Source: Pohlia nutans
Lineage: Eukaryota; Streptophyta; Bryopsida; Bryales; Mniaceae
Assembly: GCA_022496805.1 (NCBI GenBank)
Contig: CM040102.1
Location: forward strand, 20,429,955-20,493,954
DNA length: 64,000 bases
Direction: 5' to 3'
Under the pieces are notes generated by a model. That model was not told the origin of the DNA and did not search any database. It saw only the letters and a list, made by a program, of their open reading frames with translations. The first letter of the stretch is position 1, and each line of letters begins with the position of its first letter. Both the position numbers and the translations under genes were made by a program. Below are positions 59,010 to 64,000 of this stretch, one piece after another.

Positions 59010-59710
59010 CAACAGAAGCTTTTCATGGCCACAATCCCATGTAATCTCATTATGGTACTGTATTGCCGGCTGCTACTTCTAGTTACTGTATCTATATCAG
59101 CATAAGCTTACTCCAGTACTCCATAACCCTAACTTGCCGCAGCCCAAGAGAAATCGCAAATTTTCGCCAAAATCTTACCTGATTTTAGGAGTGGCTACTT
59201 TACCTTTTCACTAGAAAAAATGAGTAAAAATGTGGGAGAAATCTCCAAAATCTTCTCAAAAAATTAATGAAGTTGTCACTATTTGGATGAAAGTGCCTAT
59301 AATTTATTTTTTTTATGGATGGACATCTATATATGGATGATTATTTCCATTTTCACCTTACCTGGCTACATTACAGGGTGTGTCTCTCTAATAACAAAAA
59401 AATAAAAAAAATAAAAAAATCAATTGGCTAGTTTATCCTAGGTGGAGGGTTGGAGTCAACGCATTTGACTAAAATATTTATTTATTTTCAAAAAATAAAG
59501 GTTCAATAAATGAAATATTTTTCTTTACACGATTATGTATAAAACAAGGGTAAATGGGTTTAGTGATAAATTACATGAGAAAAATACCATAAAAATATAA
59601 TATGCTTCAAAATGTGAGGAATTGATGAGGTTTGACCATGTAACTACAATGTGGACGCTTAAGGAAAATCTGTGAAGCAACATGCAAAAATAATTCCTTC
59701 CGTGAGAAAA
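59010..59710. other. Intergenic, no gene seen
   Basis: No gene or recognisable element. Confidence 0.45.
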
Positions 59711-60053
59711 TTAATCTCTAAAGGCCCAAATTTGTAATTTGTAATTGGACAATATTGTAAAGATTACAAGATAACCAACTTTCAAACACAAGAAATAGCG
59801 CATAGAGCATGTGTTGTATTTGTAAGTATTTAGTGTATTTTAAACTATTTGGAGTAATTTTGTATTTTTTTCATATTTATTTTGATAGTTGCACAACTCC
59901 AAATTGAAATTTTATTTTTTTAGAAGATGTGTACTATAAGTCTCGAAATTTGAAGTTCACAATTCAAAATCCAATTCTTTGCGGATTTTCCATTATTTGC
60001 GTTTTGAACACATCAGAGACCACAAAGTTGTGACTTGAGCACTAAAGGATTAA
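59711..60053 (+). mobile_element. TTAA element, family E, short copy
   Basis: A 343-bp element from TTAATCTCTAAAGGCCC to GAGCACTAAAGGATTAA, matching the 3' part of 18408-19216 but with the middle deleted. It is non-coding. Confidence 0.7.
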
Positions 60054-60088
60054 GGGTATTCTAGAGATATATGTGCTCTTATTGTTTA

Positions 60089-60206
60089 GTGATGCGGTCA
60101 TACCAAGGCTACAACACCACATCCCATCAGAACTCTGACGTTAAGCACCTTTGGGCTCAATAGTACTGGGATGGATGACCTCCTAGGAAATCCCGGTGTT
60201 GCATTC
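60089..60206 (+). rRNA. 5S rRNA-like sequence (diverged copy or 5S-derived SINE)
   Basis: The 118-bp segment aligns end to end with plant 5S rRNA: GATGCGGTCATACCA, ATCCCATCAGAACTC, GTTAAGC...TTGGGC, AGTACTGGGATGGATGACC and GTGTTGCATTC. By eye, similarity is about 80 percent. The internal promoter region (box A, intermediate element, box C) is recognisable. Several substitutions in conserved positions and a lone copy suggest a pseudogene. The downstream CCCTTTGTCCGGTGGGCATT at about 60227-60247 recurs at 38020-38038, so it could be the tail of a 5S-headed SINE. Confidence 0.75.
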
Positions 60207-60253
60207 ATTTTAGAAATGTTCCAATTGCCCTTTGTCCGGTGGGCATTGGGTCA

Positions 60254-60838
60254 TTAACCTCTAAAGGACCAAGGCTGATTATCCAAGTTCGGTCAGCTTA
60301 GTGAGGAATGAATATTGATTTTCAATTTTTGAAATATTTTGTGGTGATTCTACTCTTTGTAAAAAAGATGTGATGGTAATTTGCGTACATAGGTGATGTA
60401 TAGATTAAAAGATACAATCATGCAAAAGTGAAAAACCTAATTGCAGGCAACTCTTGAAAATTTTCATACAATGAACTATGCATTTGAATTTTTGTACACA
60501 ATGAGCTAACACCCTTTATATACACAACCGCCAAATTCATTTTACCAAATCCGAGACTAAACTTTGAATTTTCGGCATTTTTGAAAAGTTTCAAACTCAG
60601 GCAGCGGACCAAAAATAAAGCACAACCAACTTTGTAGCTTATAATCTTATTTTTGAAGAATCTTGAATGGTTGAAATTTGCAAGTGCTAATAAATTCAAG
60701 TTGGTTGAAATATCATACTATTGAATCGGTCAAAAAAGTATTCGATAAAAAACTATTTGTCTTTTTATAAGAAGAAGAACTTTTAGGCAGCTTTGGCAAG
60801 TTTGAAGAAAAACATAGTTGTGGTTTTGTAGGGGTTAA
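60254..60838. mobile_element. TTAA element, family J
   Basis: A 585-bp element from TTAACCTCTAAAGGACC to GGTTTTGTAGGGGTTAA with TTAA at both ends. Only copy seen; non-coding. Confidence 0.7.
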
Positions 60839-60900
60839 CATTACGAACAGACACTTTATTCACGCCGGCCTTGACAGAGGACCGGAGTTTCTATCCATGT
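60839..60900 (+). repeat. Dispersed module Z, copy 3
   Basis: CATTACGAACAGACACTTTA, then TTCACGCCGGCC and GGACCGGAGTTTCTATCC, as at 2742 and 38356. It follows the TTAA of family J directly. Confidence 0.55.
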
Positions 60901-61603
60901 TCTAATTGTTTGGCAAAGAATCAACTGTCACGAGCAAATGCCAACAGGACAGTACCAAAACAAAAGTACAATTAGAGGCTTGGATTTCCAATTTGCATTT
61001 GGCCGTATCGCCTGACCCCAATCAATAACGTCAAGGTTCAATTTCCAAGGACCACCGACCTTCACATGAATTGGAATATTGACACGGACATATGCCAGTT
61101 AATTTACGCAACACCCAAATATTATGTTGTACCTCCACGAAAAAGAAGACATACTGTACCCACACAGCACATGCGTACAAATAAATTTAATCATTTTGGT
61201 GCCACATAGACTCTTTTGTGGGTTACAACCCATGCCTACGCGACACGTGGAAGAATCAAAATATTGTCAGACTAAAAATATACAAACCTGGTACCTAAGT
61301 TTCAGCGATTTTCTTTCGTTTCTACACTAATGACTCTTGAGGGCTCAATAATAGCTAAATCTTTGGAGATCCTTTTGTCTTTGACAAATCACAGCCGGAT
61401 GATAATATTTGATTCTACTGCTAATGTGTGTGATCCCTGATGCAAAAAAATTAAACTCAAATTTCAGCACAATTCAATTAATCCTTCGAGTTCAGTTATT
61501 AATAATAATAACTTCATTGGAGAGGGTTAGTACAAAATGAACCTAATTCTCTATAAAAGGGGTTTATCATAATCCAGTTTCAGATGCTTTAGTTTGTCAG
61601 ATA

Positions 61604-61927
61604 TCACTGGACTCTCTTGATCATGAAGCACAGAGGAAAAAAGGGAAAAGAGAAGGGTGATATGTTGATTTTTTTTTTCTTCCAATTATCGTGCATGTGT
61701 CTTGGAATTGCAACCATCTTGAGTGGCCTTGGAAACATGCAACACAAAACTTTGTATTCAGAATCATCAATGAGCTTGACCAAACTCTCGTGGAAAGTTT
61801 TCACTCCGCGTGGATTGTCAGATAATGCTCGTTTATCGAAGAATTCTCTTTCATGTGCGTCAAAAACATGAGCGGTATAACCACAAGGCTCCGACGGTCC
61901 AAATTTTCTTTGAACAAGTTTTAAAAT
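61604..61927 (-). CDS. Unrecognised coding-like segment, possible terminal exon
   Basis: A minus-strand frame of about 108 codons is open from 61927 to a stop at 61604-61606, with no ATG until 61804. The upstream part (EPCGYTAHVFDAHEREFF) and the middle (GVKTFHESLVKLIDDSEYKV) have balanced, protein-like composition, unlike the AT-rich noise around it. The last 30 residues are Lys- and Phe-rich and may be intron or 3' sequence read in frame. I do not recognise the family. It could be a gene fragment carried by a transposon or the last exon of a decayed gene. No matching exons were found within the next 2 kb. Confidence 0.35.
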   Translation of the reverse strand: MLKLVQRKFGPSEPCGYTAHVFDAHEREFFDKRALSDNPRGVKTFHESLVKLIDDSEYKVLCCMFPRPLKMVAIPRHMHDNWKKKKINISPFSFPFFPLCFMIKRVQ

Positions 61928-62237
61928 TAACTAAATCTTCTAAAAATGTGTATAGATACTGTAGTACCATAGCTGGGTCGCCAAAAAATAATTCAAAAAA
62001 TAAAAAACGTAAACACTAACAAATTATGAGTAAAAAAAAGAAAAAGGATAAATTATTTCATCTCTATTATTCTATTTCTAAGCTATTTTGGGTCATTTGG
62101 GGGCATTTTTAATCATTTTTTGCTCGAAAACAAAAATAAATTAAAAAATTCATTTTTTGAGAAACAACACATATTTTTCAAAAAATATTAAATATTTTTT
62201 TGTGGGGTGGCTACCAAACTATGGTACTATGGTAGTA

Positions 62238-62359
62238 GAGTTAACAGAAAATAGTATCTCAAAGTGAATTCAAAACTCTTGTTGAACTCACCTCATACTT
62301 GTTTTGAAAGACTACAGAACTAGTCTATGATGAGTTGGAGAATAGTATAAAGCAAGACC
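62238..62359 (+). mobile_element. MITE family L, truncated copy
   Basis: It starts GAGTTAACAGAAAATAGTAT and follows family L to AAGCAAGACC, where it is cut off by a TTAACCCC sequence at 62360. The rest of the MITE was not found downstream. Confidence 0.65.
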
Positions 62360-64000
62360 TTAACCCCTGAATGCCGAAGAGACCAAAAAATGGTTTATGA
62401 ATGAACTCAACTATTCAATTCCAACTGATGTATGGATGATTTCCATCCAATTCTCCTTGTGAAGGGCTTTTGCTTGGTGATGCCATCTCTTCAAGCTATT
62501 TTTAAATTTTACATGGGGTCCGAACTACAAAAAGAGTCGTAAAAACGGTTTGCCGTGTAGTGTATTTTGAATTTTTTACTTGTTCTTCTTAAACTAAATT
62601 TAGGCCACGAAAATGAGTTCCATTGCATTTGAGCTTAACTAACAAAATGAAGCTTGCCAAGTCTAGTTACTACTCCACTATGAACTTTTGGAAAATTTTG
62701 AAAATTGAGTGTTTTATTGTAGTTACAAGTTCGGTAGGTATTAGCAAAGTGTAGCAAATTTTCTAAATTTAAACACACGCCATGAGATATGGAACTCGTG
62801 ACCTCCCCAATGCTAAAAGAAAGTTCCCACATGTTTCTCCAAGCCTATGGAAGAGAGCTGACCAACGGACTATTTATGAACAATCAATGTTTGTTAGAAA
62901 TTGTAAATATAGGGACTAGGGTCCACTTAAACTCCACTCATAATCCTCTTTCATTTTCAGATAACTCTAATATATACTATTTGTTTTTGTATTTGAATAG
63001 TGCATTTCTGGCAAATTAAGTTTTTTTTGGCTTGTGTGAAAAGGTATATTTTGGTTCATCCATTAGTGGGTAGTGTGAAAAGGGTGTTGAATAGGAATTG
63101 GACTCTAAAGGAGTAAAATTGTTGGGTAGTTTATGTCTAAAGAGATAGAGCCAATAAAAATAACCTCTAAAGCTTTGTGGTGTTTTGCAGGTCTCAAAAT
63201 ACTTTTCTCTAAAAGAAATATTAAGATATTATCCTTATTTTATTTCTTTACTAGATCTATTGACTTAATTTGTTTGGCTATGTGTTCTTAAAAATTTTGA
63301 GGATGGAAAATCTTCAATTAATGCAAGATCATAATGCTTAAATTTCAAAAGCATACACTCTTTGATCCTTCCTAAAGGTGAAGTTTCATCTTTTAAAAAA
63401 CTTACCTCCACGTGTCATTTCATGTGAAAGATTCTATGCCAAACCAAACTCTTTGTAACTTTCATTTTCATTTATAAAAAATAGAACAATTCAAAAGCTC
63501 TTTATGTGGATATAGGTTCATCCAACCAAATTCATCCTTTAAAAAACTTTAAATCATATATTTTAAGTTGTCTTTATAAGGTTGTGTTACCAAAATAAAA
63601 GTTACCTCATGAGTTACTAGTTGTACATGTATTTGGTGGGTAAGGGACCATTTATGCGCTTTCGGGGCCTTTTCAAAGATTACAAATTTGAAAAACATTC
63701 AAGCTAAATGTAAAAACGCCAAGCATTGTTTTTTCCTATTGTAAACCAAAATGAAACAAAACATGTAATTTATTATCTTAATTGATTGATTTAAAAATAT
63801 ATATTGCTCCAAAATAGATCATCAAAAAGTGATCTCCGAGACTATTTTTTAGTTTTTCCTCTGTTTGAATGACGGGGTGAATCTAGAATAAAAGATTGAA
63901 AAAACCAAAACATGCACATGCCATATAAAAAGTGCACATGCTGAAATTTTTCAAAATGTGTGAAAAAACCAAAACATGCATATGCCATATTAAAAGTGCA
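62360..64000. other. Start of a TTAA element, then intergenic
   Basis: TTAACCCCTGAATGCCGAAG at 62360 looks like the left end of another TTAA element, but no right end was identified. The rest is AT-rich and without supported genes. A ~64-bp near-duplicate beginning AAACCAAAACATGCA occurs at about 63903 and 63967, running to the window edge. Confidence 0.5.

Noticed and set aside
8579..62363. A piggyBac transposase gene to match the TTAA elements
   Set aside because: No frame in the window is long enough or has suitable motifs; all elements here appear non-autonomous.
1..64000. CRISPR arrays, bacterial operons, tRNA genes, LTR retrotransposons, viral insertions
   Set aside because: I looked for regular spacers, tRNA T-loop motifs, reverse-transcriptase motifs and long direct repeats and saw none convincing.

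Overview
This looks like nuclear DNA of a land plant. The evidence is a ten-exon CBL-interacting protein kinase gene with GT-AG introns, a split gene with a plastid-transit-like N-terminus, Stowaway and CACTA elements with plant-typical ends, and AT-rich sequence full of miniature inverted-repeat elements (MITEs). The lineage is not certain. A Tc1 element with a DD34E catalytic triad, together with many TTAA-flanked MITEs resembling non-autonomous piggyBac elements, would be unusual in a flowering plant. A seed-free plant (fern, lycophyte or bryophyte) or gymnosperm is possible, but that is inference.

Genes. Only two host genes can be supported. (1) A CIPK/SnRK3 kinase on the minus strand, 15434 down to 11805: ten exons that splice in frame to 449 residues, with all kinase motifs, the NAF motif and the C-terminal phosphatase-interaction region. 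(2) A plus-strand gene, 38910-44422, predicted to encode a plastid protein with a DUF151 (bifunctional-nuclease-like) domain and a C-terminal UVR motif. Its introns are packed with MITEs, and two of its junctions are problematic. A third minus-strand open stretch at 61604-61927 looks coding but is not recognised.

Mobile DNA by region. 1-9.9 kb: MITEs, a minisatellite (4.1-4.7 kb) and degenerate AT-rich tandem repeats. 9924-11551: a complete Tc1 element with matching ends and TA duplication but a broken transposase, lying just 3' of the kinase gene. 16-32 kb: gene-poor, with chains of TTAA-bounded elements and a three-level nest at 25.9-27.3 kb. 32275-37560: a 5.3 kb CACTA element with AAT duplication, sub-terminal TATGACT/AGTCATA repeats, a coding exon and three nested MITEs. 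38-45 kb: the DUF151 gene with an inverted MITE pair directly upstream. 45-64 kb: more TTAA elements, a ~300-bp-armed hairpin at 47.1-47.9 kb, a row of MITEs at 49.7-51.7 kb, and a 5S-rRNA-like sequence at 60.09 kb.

Most notable system. By hand tally, about 13-14 kb (roughly a fifth of the window) consists of at least ten families of short elements sharing one architecture: a TTAA at each end, then CCC and an A/T-rich terminus, with matching inverted ends and no coding capacity. The window itself supplies an empty site. One arm of the Stowaway MITE at 39361-39840 is interrupted by a 238-bp element, and the other arm shows the same sequence uninterrupted with a single TTAA, which demonstrates TTAA target duplication. 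TTAA duplication plus CCC ends is the signature of piggyBac (Sola3 also uses TTAA). No transposase for them is present here.
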